64,000 nucleotides of DNA from Cavia porcellus (taxonomy: Eukaryota; Chordata; Mammalia; Rodentia; Caviidae), in assembly GCF_034190915.1 (NCBI RefSeq), contig NW_026947506.1:11717501-11781500 (forward strand), given 5' to 3'. The position numbers were made by a program, and so were the translations under genes. Below, piece by piece: positions 12,419-23,965 of the stretch. The notes under the pieces are model-generated. The model saw only the letters and a program-made list of their open reading frames with translations. It was not told the origin of the DNA and made no database searches. How positions within the stretch are numbered: the stretch's first letter is position 1; each line of letters starts with the position of its first letter.

Positions 12419-13472
12419 TTAATTATTTGCTTTGCTTAGTGGTTTTTTCCTTTGTGTATCTAAACTGTCTTTCAATATTTTTTGCAGGGTTGGTTTGGTG
12501 TTCATGAAGTTCTTCAGCTGTTCTTTGTCATGGAAGTATCGTATTTCACCATCAATTTTGAATGATAGTTTTGCAGGATACATCAGTCTAGGTTGGAAAT
12601 CATTTTGCTTTAGGATCTGGAATACTTCACTCCATGCTCTTCTTGACTTTATCGTTTGTGCTGAGAAGTCTGCTGTGATTCTGATAGGTTTTCCTTTATA
12701 AGTGAACTGTCTTTTCTCTCTGGCAGCTTTTAATATTCTATTCTTGTGTGGGATTTCTGGGATGGTGATTATTATATGTCTGGGTGTAGTTTTATTTTGG
12801 TTATGACTATTTGGAGTTCTACATGCTTCACTGATCCTCATGTCAGTTTCTGATCTCATGCTTGGGAAATTTTCAGCTATTACTTCTCTAAATATCCTCT
12901 TGACATCCTTTATGTTGTCTCCTTCTTTTTCATTAATCCCTATCATTCTTATGTTATTCTTCTTTGCATCGTCTTGCAGTTGTTGAATTGTTGTTTCCTG
13001 ATTCCTTGTTATTTTTAAAAGATCTTTCCTTTCCTGTTCACTAGCTGCAATCCTGTCTTCAAGGTCTGAAATTCTATCTTCACTTTCATTAAGGCGTTTT
13101 TTACAACTTTCAGTGGAGTTTTTTATTTCCTGTATATCTCTGTGCATCTGCATTATGTATTCTGTTTGTTTCTTATATTGCTCGTCTAGGGATTCTATCT
13201 TTTTGTTTAGTTCCTCCAGTTTTTTTATCTGTGTTTTCTTTAGATATATTCAGAATCTCTTTCATTTCTTTTATCATTTCTTCTTTTATCTGGGAGATTA
13301 TTTCGAGTTTGAATTTCTTTAAAGCTTCCTGGAGTTGCTTGTCAATTTCAGTAGCTATTGTGTCCGATATTTGAGGCAGTTGGCATATATTTTCTTCTAT
13401 ATATATTGCTCCTAGGGTTTCTTCAGATGGGCTGGAGGTTTGAGGTTGTAATTTAGTCTTTTGTTTTGTCAT
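12419..13472 (-). pseudogene. L1 copy 1 ORF1 (RNA-binding protein), frameshifted
   Basis: Starts MTKQKTKLQP at 13472 and ends at 12419 with SKANN. A T run that is one base longer than in copy 2 (about 13219-13228) shifts the frame after SKENTDKK, early in the coiled coil. The rest, including the RRM and C-terminal domains, is open in the other frame (12419-13153). ORF2 starts 19 nt downstream. Confidence 0.92.
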
Positions 13473-14164
13473 TTTCCTATATTTCTGTGTTTCAAGTGTT
13501 AGTTGAAGGCTTCCTCAGGATCTGTTGAAAATCCCCTTCTATGTTTGCAGCTACTGAGACTCTGGCACCACGCTACCCCAAGCCACTGGGCCTACAGAAC
13601 CAATGGCCCTCCTCTGCCTCCTCAGAACTCCGCAGTTCCAGATAAGCTGGGCCTCAGGGACACTGTGCACCCACCTGCCCCTTGGAAGCTCCACAGCTCT
13701 CCATTCGCAGCCAGGTTAAGGTACTCACCACAGGTTGCGGTGCCTCAGGAACCTGTGATCCCTCCCTGCTTGCAGAGATATCATTCTCAGTTCAATCATG
13801 CCCAGACACACGTAGAGGCTGATGCAGGCACCCCAGATCTGCCCAGCCCCTCCTCTGCACACCAATGCCTAGTCACAGCAGCGAAACAGGTTGGGCTCCG
13901 GGGATAGTGTGGGTCCACCCACCCGTCGGAAGCTCAGCAGTTCTCCAAGTGCAGCCGGGATGGGGAGGCGGATGTAGAGGCCTCAAACCCACTACTCCAC
14001 TTCACTGCACCCAGTACCCTGGAGGGTCTGAACAGTCTGAGATTTGGGCAGAGTGTGCTGAGCACTCACCACAGGCCATGGTGCCTCAGGAACTTGCGAT
14101 CCCTCCCTGCTTGCAAAGATATCCACAGTCCTCCAAACATATGGAGAGGCCGATGCAGGTCCCC
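13473..14164 (-). promoter_or_regulatory. L1 copy 1 5' UTR with repeated units
   Basis: GC-richer than its surroundings. Two related stretches lie about 340 bp apart: around 13739-13785 and 14079-14125, both with tgcctcaggaac, then tccctccctgcttgca.agatatc. This suggests tandem promoter units as in other rodent L1 families. Copy 2 has one such unit before its 5' end. Confidence 0.7.
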
Positions 14165-14175
14165 ACCTTCATTTA
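14165..14175. repeat. target-site duplication of L1 copy 1, right
   Basis: Same 11 bases (accttcattta) as 7361-7371. Confidence 0.75.
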
Positions 14176-14374
14176 AAAAAGCAGTTCTGTGTTTTGTTTC
14201 TGTTGCATTTCAAACACAGAATTTGCCATGACTTAACAGGCAAAGGAATTTTTTTCCAATGAAAATGAAAGGATTTTTGAAAGAAAATTAAATAGACATG
14301 AATTGGGGCTGTTTTCCACCCCAGGAACACAGCAAAGGTAAGTCACCCTCTACAGCAGACATCTCCACTGTGGA
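14176..14374 (-). pseudogene. ERV leader and gag start, cut off by L1
   Basis: Minus-strand leader between the PBS and an ATG at 14227-14229. The open codons run into the L1 insertion site at 14175, and matrix sequence resumes at 7371. A stop codon now lies at the junction, so the reading frame is not continuous. This links the two ERV halves into one interrupted element. Confidence 0.6.
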
Positions 14375-14392
14375 GTCCCTGTTCAGGTACCA
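14375..14392 (-). other. ERV primer binding site, tRNA-Lys3-like
   Basis: The minus strand reads TGGTACCTGAACAGGGAC. This differs at three positions from the complement of the tRNA-Lys3 3' end, two of the changes of CpG-decay type. It sits three bases from the LTR end, as expected. Confidence 0.7.
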
Positions 14393-14395
14393 AGT

Positions 14396-14729
14396 TGTTG
14401 GGGTCCATGCCTAGATCACCAACCCCCTAATAGATGCATGGCAAATGCCTAAAGAATGAGGCAAGTGACACAACGTTTAGGGCTGCAGGAGGACTAAAAT
14501 CCTTGGCAGAGCTAATAACTCTGCTATCCAGCTGGCTGACTGATCCTGGGAAGCCCATATTTAATCAGAGTAAGGAGTTGAGTGGACAATGAAGGAAACC
14601 TGAGCAGCATCTTGGGAGGGTTTCAAGGATCCCTCAGAGCATCACATGATGCTAATTAAGGAAAACTATCCAGGAAGTCTTCAGGTCTCCTCAAGCTGTG
14701 ACCTATCTTGCCCCTGAGGTGTGTCCTCA
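14396..14729 (-). mobile_element. 5' LTR of the class II ERV
   Basis: On the minus strand it runs from TGAGGACACACC to GACCCCAACA, with TG..CA ends, and directly precedes the PBS. A possible TATA-like attaaatatgg lies in its middle. It is not similar to the other LTRs in the window. The outer end at 14729 is inferred from the TG only. Confidence 0.6.
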
Positions 14730-17044
14730 TTCTCAGTTCAATCATGCCCAGACCACACCACAGACTTGCACATGTTTTCAGCTTCAAGGGCTCCGATAGT
14801 TTTCCATATAATTGCATGAATCACAGGTGCACGTCACTCAGGTATCATTCAAACACTGCCACTTTCTCTTACTTCCAGACATAGCCTTTCAATTTTACTG
14901 AATACTGATAGACATTTTCCCTATCTCATCACATTTATTCTTAGTCATCATGCTCAACAGAAGAGAATTTGTCAGTGTGAACCATGAGATGCTGAGGAAA
15001 GAGTAACACTTTGGGTTTGATCAATACTGTTTTTCAACATGCATAATATTTTTGTACCCAATGAGTATGAAAGTCACCATGGTGATAATAAGGAAAAATT
15101 TAAAGTACAAGATGCTGTAAGAAAATGAGAAAAGGCAGTGTGAAACTCATTAGCTCAACTGAAGAGGTCACAATTTACCTAGAGTTGTTTGAATAACACA
15201 AAAAAGTTAACCAGAAAATGTTTAACTAGCATTGATGGTAGAAAAAGTAGTTTGAGGCAAAGACATGGGGGTATGCCAAGCATAGAGACATGCCTTTGTT
15301 ATGTGCTGCCTAAATGTAAACCAGAACATAGGAGGAGTCTCTGAGAAACTTATCTCTCTTGTGCTAGTAAAAGTCTAGTAAAATGTCATGGAACCACTTA
15401 GGTTCAAGGCCAATTCTAGATAGAAGAAGGGGAGCCTATAGTTGAATTTCCATGAGTTCAGGTTTGGAACTCAGATTATACATCTTATATTTTTCTTCAC
15501 ATCAGTAAAATCAGTAAAAGACCAGAGAGACTTGCAAATTATTTTTCAGTGTAAAATGGCTGCCTCCATGAGTGCATCCTTTATTGGTATTTCTGGTTCA
15601 CAGAGGTCTGAGACCATAGGCTCCAAAGGCTTAGGTTCAGGTGACAGGCAGCATCATGCAGGTTCCTAACACACCTACTTTTTGCTCATGCAAGACAGAT
15701 TGTAATGGCTTGATATTGGTGGAGAATGTATCAACAGTCTTCAAAACCAAGCTATTGATATAGCTGGGATTCTCCCCATGATGAAAGTGACATGGAACAT
15801 TAGGTAACTAAAGAAATTTTTTATGTCTCAAAACTGTAACTTGTTATCCTTTCCCATATGTTGTAGTCAGGGTTTGCAAGGAAAGAGATTTAATATGGAA
15901 CTTATAATTGATAAGAATATTTTAAAATATTAACTCCAAAAAAAGGTCAGATTTAGAGAGGTGTAAATTAGTTCACAATCTAGAGACATAAAGAATCCAG
16001 CTGAGAATCTGAATCCTATGATAATATCCTGCACAAGTCCTGCTGAAGAACTAGAGCACATGGCAAGGACCACCACAAGTTTACCTGAAGACCTAGAGGT
16101 ACTGACAATGTCTCATGCAAGTCTCTATCAAGGTTACACACTAGGAAGTATCAATGTTCACTGTTGGCAGCTAGAGACTGTTTGCCCTTGGTCACATGCT
16201 CTGTGGCACCAGGCTGAGTGATCAGTACTGGAGCCAAGACATAAAGCTCAAGATAAGGGCCAGAGATCTGCAAAAGAGAACAGTAGCCATGCACAGCAAT
16301 AATGAGGACCTGAGCTCCTCTGATGATGATGATGGCTGAGTTCATATCTGGAAAACCAGTGCTACCAGCTTTTCCATGAGAATGAACAGCCCAGCACCTT
16401 CCCCTACAGTTCTCCTTTAATGCTGTTTGCAACAATCTTCAATGGATGTTCTATCCCCAAGCCATGATAACTTCATTCACTGTGTGATCCAAATTGATCT
16501 TTAGTAAGTGGAGCACACAACCAAAGCAGTTCTTTAGATTCTTGAAATCTGAAACAGACTTTATGTCACTGCATATCTTAAAGTGGTTGTCTGGTCTGCC
16601 TCACATCAATCACAGTGAGAAAACCTGAGGCTCATTCCAATGAAAGAATCGGAACACAACCTTCACAAAGTAGTCTTCACATCTGCCTTAAGAAACCTCT
16701 CACTGGAGCAATGTGGTCTGTTTCCTGTCTATGTGTGCTACACTCTACTTAATTGTGAGCATTTGCATGAAAATCTGGACAATATTGTTGACCCTCTGAT
16801 TATACAAGGAAAGTTTAAAAATCTTTCTAAGGGAAGTAGAAATAGAAACAGTTATATACATGTGTAAACATATGTTTCACTGCAGTGCACTGACAGTAGT
16901 GAACCCAGGAAAGAATGTCATGGGGCTGGTGGCATGCACATCATCAGCTCAATAAGGCTGAAGTGGTTACAGGTGATGGAGGTAAAAAGTGGAAATTCTT
17001 TAACAACCAAAACAGTTGACATAAAATAGACTGAACATGCATTT
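14730..17044. other. unclassified intergenic sequence
   Basis: About 2.3 kb that matches none of the repeats recognised elsewhere in the window. The longest open stretch (16151-16435, minus, 94 codons) has no recognisable domain. A 27-bp string at 14727-14753 is identical to one in the L1 5' UTR at 13781-13807. I see no gene here. Confidence 0.4.
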
Positions 17045-17049
17045 AATAT

Positions 17050-17205
17050 ACCAAATCTAAACTAGGCCTAGAGGCACATGTGTGTAAGTCCAGTACATAA
17101 GAGGCTGAGGCAGGAGAATTGTTTGAGACCACTCTGGGTTAAAAAGTGATCTTTAAGCCAACTTGAACTTCATAGTAAGATGCTGCCTCAAAAAGACAAA
17201 TAGAT
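17050..17205 (+). repeat. B1-like SINE, duplicon B 3' flank
   Basis: ggcctagaggcacatg, gaggctgaggcaggagaatt and aaactct.cctcaaaaaga: diverged B1. The same element begins the shared part of duplicon C at 53690-53835. Confidence 0.75.
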
Positions 17206-20200
17206 CAAATGTAATGAACATAATACTGTACTTGTGATGACCTTGTTACCTTAGCATGTCTATCATGCTTATACTCACTTGTAGTCTACTAGGAAAAACT
17301 TAGTTCCTATTTCATAATAAAATATCATATTGTTTACTAAATGGAGTACACTGAGTGGTTTATATTTGTTCATCATTGGTATTTAGCATCTGACAGAGCA
17401 GTGCTTGCTGCTGCTCTCCTAAGGAAAAGTGACTATTGCTGCACTAAACAGAAATATGCATGAATCAATGCAATATGTCCTTAAATCTTTGTGGGGGAGA
17501 CCACTTAAAGAAAGCAATGCACTGATTGGACTTACTACTTTCAGTATTTTGAATACTTTGAACACTAACTTCAGTAGTGGTTGAACTACTTACTTACATT
17601 TCCACTGACAAGGTTAAATAGTACCTGTCCTCCTGCAGTCTCATGAACATTCTTTTGATCTTGTGGTGATTTGTTCTCTCTGCAATGAGATTGTGTCCCT
17701 ATTTGCAATTCTTTGTTGTGCAAAAATGCTCAATAATTCTTCAGGTATTTCTTGGAAATTTGTATCTATTCTGAAAAGTCGGTATTCATGTCATTTTTCA
17801 GTTGGTTTTAAGTATTAGCTGTCAGGGATTTACAGGCAAAATTTCTCCCATTCTTCTTTTTGGTTTAACTTTTTGTTGGACTCTATGTTTGTGCAGCAGT
17901 ATTAAAATCTTGTGCAATCCTGTTTGCTTGTTTTTCATCCTATCTTATTTCTTACACAAAACACTAGCAAAAGCATTAAGAAAAAAAGTTTTTTATGCCT
18001 CTATTCTCAGAATATGGAATGCTTGGCTCATTCATGTTTCACCATGCTTTACTCTAATACAGCCATCTTTGAGACTGCTGCACAAATTACCATGAAATGT
18101 GCCTTTTTTGAGCAAAAAGAAAATAACAATTGCAGTAGAGGTTCTTTTATCTTGTCCTACACTTATATTCTCAAACTTAACTTACTTCTTTCCTTAAAAT
18201 TCAAAGGCAGATATAAAAACAACTGCTACACACTCTGCTAAAGCCTCTAGCATAGTTGCCTCCGAAAGTCAGCTTCAAAGTCATGATTTTCCCATTGCAT
18301 CCTCTCCTGATGCTGGGACTGAAGGAATCACATTTAGCCTAGATCTTTATACATAATTCCTTAGCAGTGCAATTATTTAAATACAAGATGATCAAAAATT
18401 GCATAATTTTTATTTTTATAAAATAACAAGAAATATAAAAGTGACAACTCCAATGTGTTCAATACAAGAATCAATGGCTTAAAATGACAACTGCTCCAAT
18501 TATGTTCAGCATAGTCACTGCATAAACAAATGTGCTTCCCAAGTGATGCTTGCAGATAACTGCTCAGTGGCTAAGTCATTAAAGGACAACTACTGATATG
18601 TAATTGTGAATATTAAAATAATGTTGACACTGGGGAAGAAAGGAAGGAGTACTAGGTTGCATTTGCAGAACTTGAGGCCATATTTTGAGAAAGAGTTCAC
18701 TAACTGATGTAGGCTGGACTCAACTTTCTCTTCCACTAATTTAAGCTCTCTGAGTTGCTAGGATTACAAGCACACATCAACAGGACCACCAAGATTTATT
18801 TTCATGGTAAAATGAGAAAGTGAATGTACTCAGGATATATGTCTTATAGATTCAATATTCTATTACTTCCTGGTGATGATATGTGCTACAGGGAATCTGG
18901 CCACATGCTGTAGTGCATAGAAGCTGATAATGTACTTTACAGTGTCTTTCACTTCATTAAGTAGATAAGATACTTCAGATACAAAATAGATATAAAATTT
19001 TAATGGTGATTACAAAACAGGTGAGTAATTTATGTGTACAAGCATAACTGAGACTAGGGCAAGCTATCTTCACTGGATTAGGGGTATTTAATGCAGTGCT
19101 CACTTGAGTTTTCATGACACCACAGTTTTTAGCAATATAATTCCATCAGAACCTAAGTAGATTTTGTATTCAACAACACTGCATTAAACACTTTACATAT
19201 TACATGAATGTTAAAATGGAAGTAAAAACCACAGGACACAGGAAACCAACAGGGACTCATGGCCCAGTGTATGTGATTAAAGATAATCAGCACACACCAC
19301 AAGCATCGGGCAGTGATCCTTATGAATAAAGAGACATGCTATTATATAAATCCACAATTCAGTAAAACAGAACACAATCTGACTCATAATTTAGCAAATT
19401 TACTTTTTGCTGTGCTGACAGCTCAAAATTTAGATTTCCCTTCATGCAATTAGTTCAGTGTTTTAGAAAAAAGCAGTAATAATTAACAAAACATATAATA
19501 GGTTTACAACACAAAGGAATAAAATAAAGGCATTTGCATCATACATTCAATAGCAACCTTTTCACGAAAACAACTCCACATTTAAGAAAAATTCCTTTCA
19601 AAGTATGGATACTCATAAATCATACCACATTTTTTACTTTCTGGAGACATTAATATAATTTGTGATAGGATTTTGGAGACAAGTAATGGTTCTGTCAGTC
19701 TGGGGCAATCAAAAATTCACTGTGGTTTGGTTTACTTTTGGTACATGTGGTGGAAAATTAATAGCAAATTAAAGATGCAATATAAATGTAACAGGTAAAA
19801 TTCTGATGGTTAGAAAAACAAAGATTTACATAAATGGCAATATTTGCCCCAGTGAGAAAGAAAAACAAGCAACATAATGTACATGATATAATATCCAGTG
19901 ATGTTAGGATATAAGCAGGTATCTTGTCACAACATGAAAAACATAACTTTCCTTCTAGTACAAGTTATGTGAAAAGAACACAGCTTTGTCAAAAACACAA
20001 GCTCCAATCCTCTATAAATGTATATTTTAATGTCAAATATAGCATCAATTTTGGAAATATCATTTATGACACAGAAAATGAAGCATGTGTCACAAAAGAT
20101 TAAAACAAATGCAGAATCAAAATTACAAATCACCAAAAAATATAAAAGTTAAATTTAAAAACAAAACATTAAGTGCATACACTCTACACATACTTGAAAG

Positions 20201-20685
20201 TGAAAAGTACATTTCACTGTACCATGTTTAATTAAAAGATGCTATGTTGAAGCAATAGGCTCTTTAAAATCCTATATAGGCACAAGTGATTAACTGAAAA
20301 CCATACAACATGTGCACTTGAGGAGAGCTCCATCTCAGATTTGTCATTCCCAGAAAATTTGTGAAGAAATATTGACATCAAACTTACATATTAATTATTG
20401 CTTCAGGTCTCCTTGGGATTTTTAAACTAAACTTAGATCTAAAAAGTCTGACCAGTGAAGCTTTTTCTAGGTATTTAACAAACTGTGCAAACTGGCATAT
20501 CTCTCACATTGCTAAATCCACATAGGATTTCTGCCCAGTGAGCTCTTTCAGATATGTAATAATCATCATTTTTGCTGAGAGCATTCCCATCACATGTAGG
20601 ATTAATCCCAACTCTGAGTTTCTTCATGTATTTCACTTTCACTCTAGCTGCTGCAAGTGTCCCTGTATTGCTTACATCACCAATG
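17206..20685 (-). other. 3' UTR and 3' flank of KZNF unit B
   Basis: AT-rich non-coding sequence downstream of the unit B stop. It aligns with 53836-58600 in duplicon C, apart from a ~425-bp block (about 19030-19455) missing in C and a 1.4-kb insertion present only in C (about 56500-57930). Part of this flank (18925-19372) has an inverted copy at 49308-49740. The poly(A) site could not be placed. Confidence 0.6.
18655..18790 (-). repeat. B1-like SINE fragment, reverse orientation
   Basis: Contains gtaggctggactcaact, aagctctctgagttgctaggattacaagcacacatca: the reverse of a B1 right half. Shared with duplicon C at 55410-55545. Confidence 0.65.
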
Positions 20686-21499
20686 TTACTTCCCAGTGTG
20701 AATTATTTCATGTGATCTCCAACGACTGTATGTGTTAAAACCTTTGCCACAAACATAGGGTTTCTCACCAGTGTGAAGTTTTTCATGTGTTTGAAAATGA
20801 GCATTTCTGCTGAAAGCTTTCCCACATTCCTTACATTTATATGGTTTCTTCCTTGTGTGAGGTTTTCCATTCATTACACAATATGTACCTGTGCTAAAAA
20901 CTTTCTCACAGTACTTACATATGTAGGGTTTTTCTCCACTGTGAAGACTTTCAGGTACTTGACAATATGTACGTGTACTGAAATAAAAGCTTTCCCACAT
21001 TACATATGTAGAGTATCTCTCCAGTGTGAAACCTTTCAAGTTTCTTACAATATGCATGTGTACTAAAAGCTTTCCCACATTGCTTACATATGTAGGTCTC
21101 TCTCCAGTGTGAAATCTTTCATGTTTCTTATAATATGCATGTGTACTAAAAGCTTCCCCACATTGTGTACATATGTATGGTGTCTCTCCAGTGTGAAAAC
21201 TTTCATGTTGCTTACAATATGCATGTGTGGTAAAAGCTTTCCCACATTGCTTACAAACATAGGGTTTCTCTCCAGTGTGAATTCTTTCATGTTGCTTACA
21301 ATGTTTACATTTGGTAAAAGCTTTCCCACACTGCTTACATACATAGGGTTTCCCTCCACTGCGATGTTTTTCATGGATCTGAACATTGTGCTGTGTTTCT
21401 GTTTCTTTTACACCCTCATGGGCTTCTGGAGTAAAAAGGAATACTTCTTTACACTGATTCCAAGATGTATGTTCATAGGATTTCCCTACCTTGTCATTT
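20686..21499 (-). CDS. KZNF unit B, zinc-finger exon (damaged array)
   Basis: Last exon of the second KRAB zinc-finger copy. The acceptor cttacag lies just above 21499 and the stop is at 20686; joined to the 61-bp and KRAB-A exons the total is 1002 nt, exactly 334 codons, so a reading frame survives. The linker (NDKVGKSYEHTSWNQC) is followed by eight finger units of 28 residues. Units 1-3 and 7 keep both cysteines and both histidines. Units 4 and 5 are read out of frame between compensating indels near 21035 and 20990. Unit 6 has lost a histidine, and unit 8 lacks the CxxC spacing. It could make a reduced DNA-binding protein but is probably decaying. Confidence 0.65.
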
Positions 21500-22154
21500 C
21501 TGTAAGGAAAAAAATTACATATAGGATTGATAACCATATTAAAAAACTTTTTTTTTGGATAGTTGAACAAAACTGTTTGCAGTCTCGCTGTTTGAATTCC
21601 CACTTCATATGTTTTACTATTGTATTTTGATTATTTGTATGAGGACCATATGTAATCATCAACTAGTGATTTCTTACTGTTTATTTTCTCTTTCAAAGTA
21701 TGTATTATTTCTATCCACTTTCTGTTTTGTTTGTCTTTCTTTACATAAAATTAAAAAAAAAAAAAAAAAAAAAAACCACAGTGAAATGGGTCTCTGTGTT
21801 AGTGACTGCATTAATGACAAGTTCTGTTTTGATGCCTGCTAAGAAATTCTGACAATATACAACTGAATGCCTTGCAAGATATGCTGAAATGAAGCATTCC
21901 CAAAAGAGTAGTATACATTTGGGAATCTTAAAAGTTGGTACCTTTTGAAATGCAAAATATTTAGCTTCACTTTGGGCATGGGCACATATGTGTACACATC
22001 CTGATCATTCTGATGTCTTTCCCCAATCACCATCTCCCTTCTGCCTCTAACCTGTAGCTCCCTTCTCAAAATGTTCAGTCTTACCTTTCTCTATCACCTC
22101 TGTTTCATTTCACTCCACAATTTATATTTTGGTTTCTCATCTAAAAGAAATCCT

Positions 22155-22292
22155 GGGGCTGGGGATTTAGCTCTGCGGCATAAGGGCCTGCCTTGCAAGC
22201 AGGCGGTCCTGAATTCGATCCCCGGTACTGATAAAAAGGAAAAAGACAACAACAAAAAAAATAAAAATAAAAATAAAAATAAAAATAAAAAT
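22155..22292 (+). repeat. ID SINE with (AAAAAT)n tail, private to unit B
   Basis: Nearly intact ID (ggggctggggatttag .. gaattcgatccccggtac) followed by a variable AAAAAT-repeat tail. It is flanked by the 12-bp duplications 22143-22154 and 22293-22304 (aaaagaaatcct). Units A and C have the empty site (ctaaaagaaac.ctgtgacc). Confidence 0.93.
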
Positions 22293-22920
22293 AAAAGAAA
22301 TCCTGTGACCTTTTGCATTTTGTAGCTGAGCTATTTCACTGAACTGGAACAGGATGGGAGGAAGACACAGCTATTTCCTTTGGTAAATGGCACTATACTA
22401 TTTATTTTAGACTGATTATATACCACAATTTGTTTTCTTGCTGTGAATGAACTACAGGTATTAGAACAAATTCTCTACCTTTTATTTATTCTAGGAGATT
22501 TTTCACTTATGATTAAGCTGTTAAGTTGGAACTTGAATTTGCCATTCTGCAAAATCTGATTCCTAGGGTGCTGGGTTTACAAGAATGCACAGTTTTCACA
22601 GAGCCTATTAACATTTTCCTTCTCCATAAATCCAGTGATAGATAGCTACGCTGCTTCAAGGCCTTATCTGTTATATCTTGATCTGCTTTGTGTGTGAGTA
22701 AGCATGTATCTCTGTTTTACATGGATTTTGAGTTTTTGAAAATATATAGAGGAGAAATATGAGGGGATCAACTTCTAGGGACAATTGTGTACTGATTTTC
22801 AGAGAGACTGCACTTAACACTCAACCAGCCTACTAAGAATTTTAATCCGAATGGACTGATTCTCTAGAGAATGGTTGGAAACACTAGCATTCAGTTATAT
22901 TTCAAATTCTTCTGCAATCT

Positions 22921-23020
22921 TTTTTTGTCTTTTTCATTTTTATTGGAACCAGGGATCGAGCTTACAAAAGCACACTTGCAAGGAAGGCACTTATGCTGCT
23001 GAGCTAAATCCCCAGACCCT
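22921..23020 (-). repeat. ID SINE, reverse, private to unit B
   Basis: Reverse ID (ggaaccagggatcgagctta .. gagctaaatccccag) between 12-bp duplications cttctgcaatct at 22909-22920 and 23021-23032. Units A and C have an uninterrupted site. Confidence 0.92.
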
Positions 23021-23319
23021 CTTCTGCAATCTTAGCAATTTTTAGATACTGAATTTGTTGTCTTCACATGTATACATGGCTAGGTAAACTTAAGGCAGGA
23101 TGCTATCAAAATTCAAAGGGTATGATTTTAATACACATCTCTATGCAATTTCATATATTTTCATCATTTAATTCCCTGATTACACATGCTCCAGCTTATA
23201 CATCTTTAGAGAATATTACTGACATTAAGTTCAATTGTGCCTCATTTCTTTGGCTGTTATCTTCCTACTCACACACTAACTCCTGAGGAACATCAATTCT
23301 CCTTGTGAGGGCAAATTAC

Positions 23320-23380
23320 CTTAAGTATCTGCAGTAAATTTTGCATTCTTTTTCAACTTCCTGGTTATCCCCAAGTTCTC
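23320..23380 (-). CDS. KZNF unit B, 61-bp second exon
   Basis: Splice sites (ag before, gtaatt after) and length match a typical KRAB-B/b exon. Read in phase after the KRAB-A exon it encodes ELGDNQEVEKECKIYCRYLR, with no stop. It resembles the unit C exon but has no clear match to a standard KRAB-B box, so its function is uncertain. Confidence 0.7.
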
Positions 23381-23579
23381 CTGAATTGTTGAAAGAGAAA
23401 AACCAGGACTCATTATAGTAACACATACAAATTAACTGATTTTGATTAGATTTATGATATAATGTAACCAGGTTGGAGCTACTTTTCAAAATATTTTCAC
23501 ATTCATTTTAATGGGACAGCAATGATGAGCAACAAACCATATTCTGATAGGATGTGTGACAAAGAGATGTCATCTTTAC

Positions 23580-23706
23580 CTATAACAGCCATGTTCTTAA
23601 ACATTTTCCCCATCACTTCTCTGAAGAGCTTCTTTTGGGATGGACTCATAAAAGTCCACTCCTCACTGCTGAAGTTCATAGACACATCCTCAAATGTCAC
23701 TGCCTC
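23580..23706 (-). CDS. KZNF unit B, KRAB-A box exon
   Basis: A 127-bp exon, acceptor ctttag and donor gtaaag, phase 0 to 1. It encodes VTFEDVSMNFSSEEWTFM, then SPSQKKLFREVM and GKMFKNMAVIG. The DV and EEW residues of the KRAB-A box are kept, but the MLE motif used for TRIM28 binding reads MGK, so repression may be weak. No first coding exon with the start codon was identified upstream. Confidence 0.85.
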
Positions 23707-23799
23707 CTAAAGGAACATGCATAAATTTCTCAAAGGAACGATAAAACTCAAGGCATGGGATATCCTAAATTTTCTCATAAAAAACTGAATGAAAAGGGA

Positions 23800-23965
23800 A
23801 ATGTGGTGATGCATCAATAACCCCAGCCCTCAAGAGGCTGAGATAGGAGGGCTGCTGTTAGTTAGCGCCATTGTAGGCTCCATAGGTGGTTAAAATCCAG
23901 CAGATATACACAGTGAAAGCCTGCCTCAATAAAGCAAAACTAAACTAAACAAAGTAAAACCAAAC
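23800..23965 (+). repeat. B1-like SINE shared by A, B and C
   Basis: caagaggctgagataggagg, then gctgctgttagttag and a tail ending in actaaacaaag. It is orthologous in position to 2240-2395 and 63462-63640. Confidence 0.7.

Larger units (their letters stand above)
7372..14164 (-). mobile_element. L1 copy 1, near full length, inactive
   Basis: A 6.8-kb LINE-1 on the minus strand: 5' UTR (13473-14164), ORF1, 19-nt spacer, ORF2, 3' UTR and an AAAT-repeat tail at 7372-7390. Target-site duplications are 7361-7371 and 14165-14175. It is inserted in the gag region of a minus-strand class II ERV. Both ORFs are broken, in contrast to L1 copy 2 at 38062-44599, with which it aligns throughout. Confidence 0.93.
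21500..23319 (-). other. intron of KZNF unit B
   Basis: Aligns with the introns of A and C. It contains a run of more than 20 A at about 21752-21774 and two ID elements private to B (22155-22292 and 22921-23020). No coding sequence seen. Confidence 0.7.

Noticed and set aside
16151..16435. 94-codon minus-strand ORF as a gene
   Set aside because: No domain, splice context or paralogue; length is within chance for the region.
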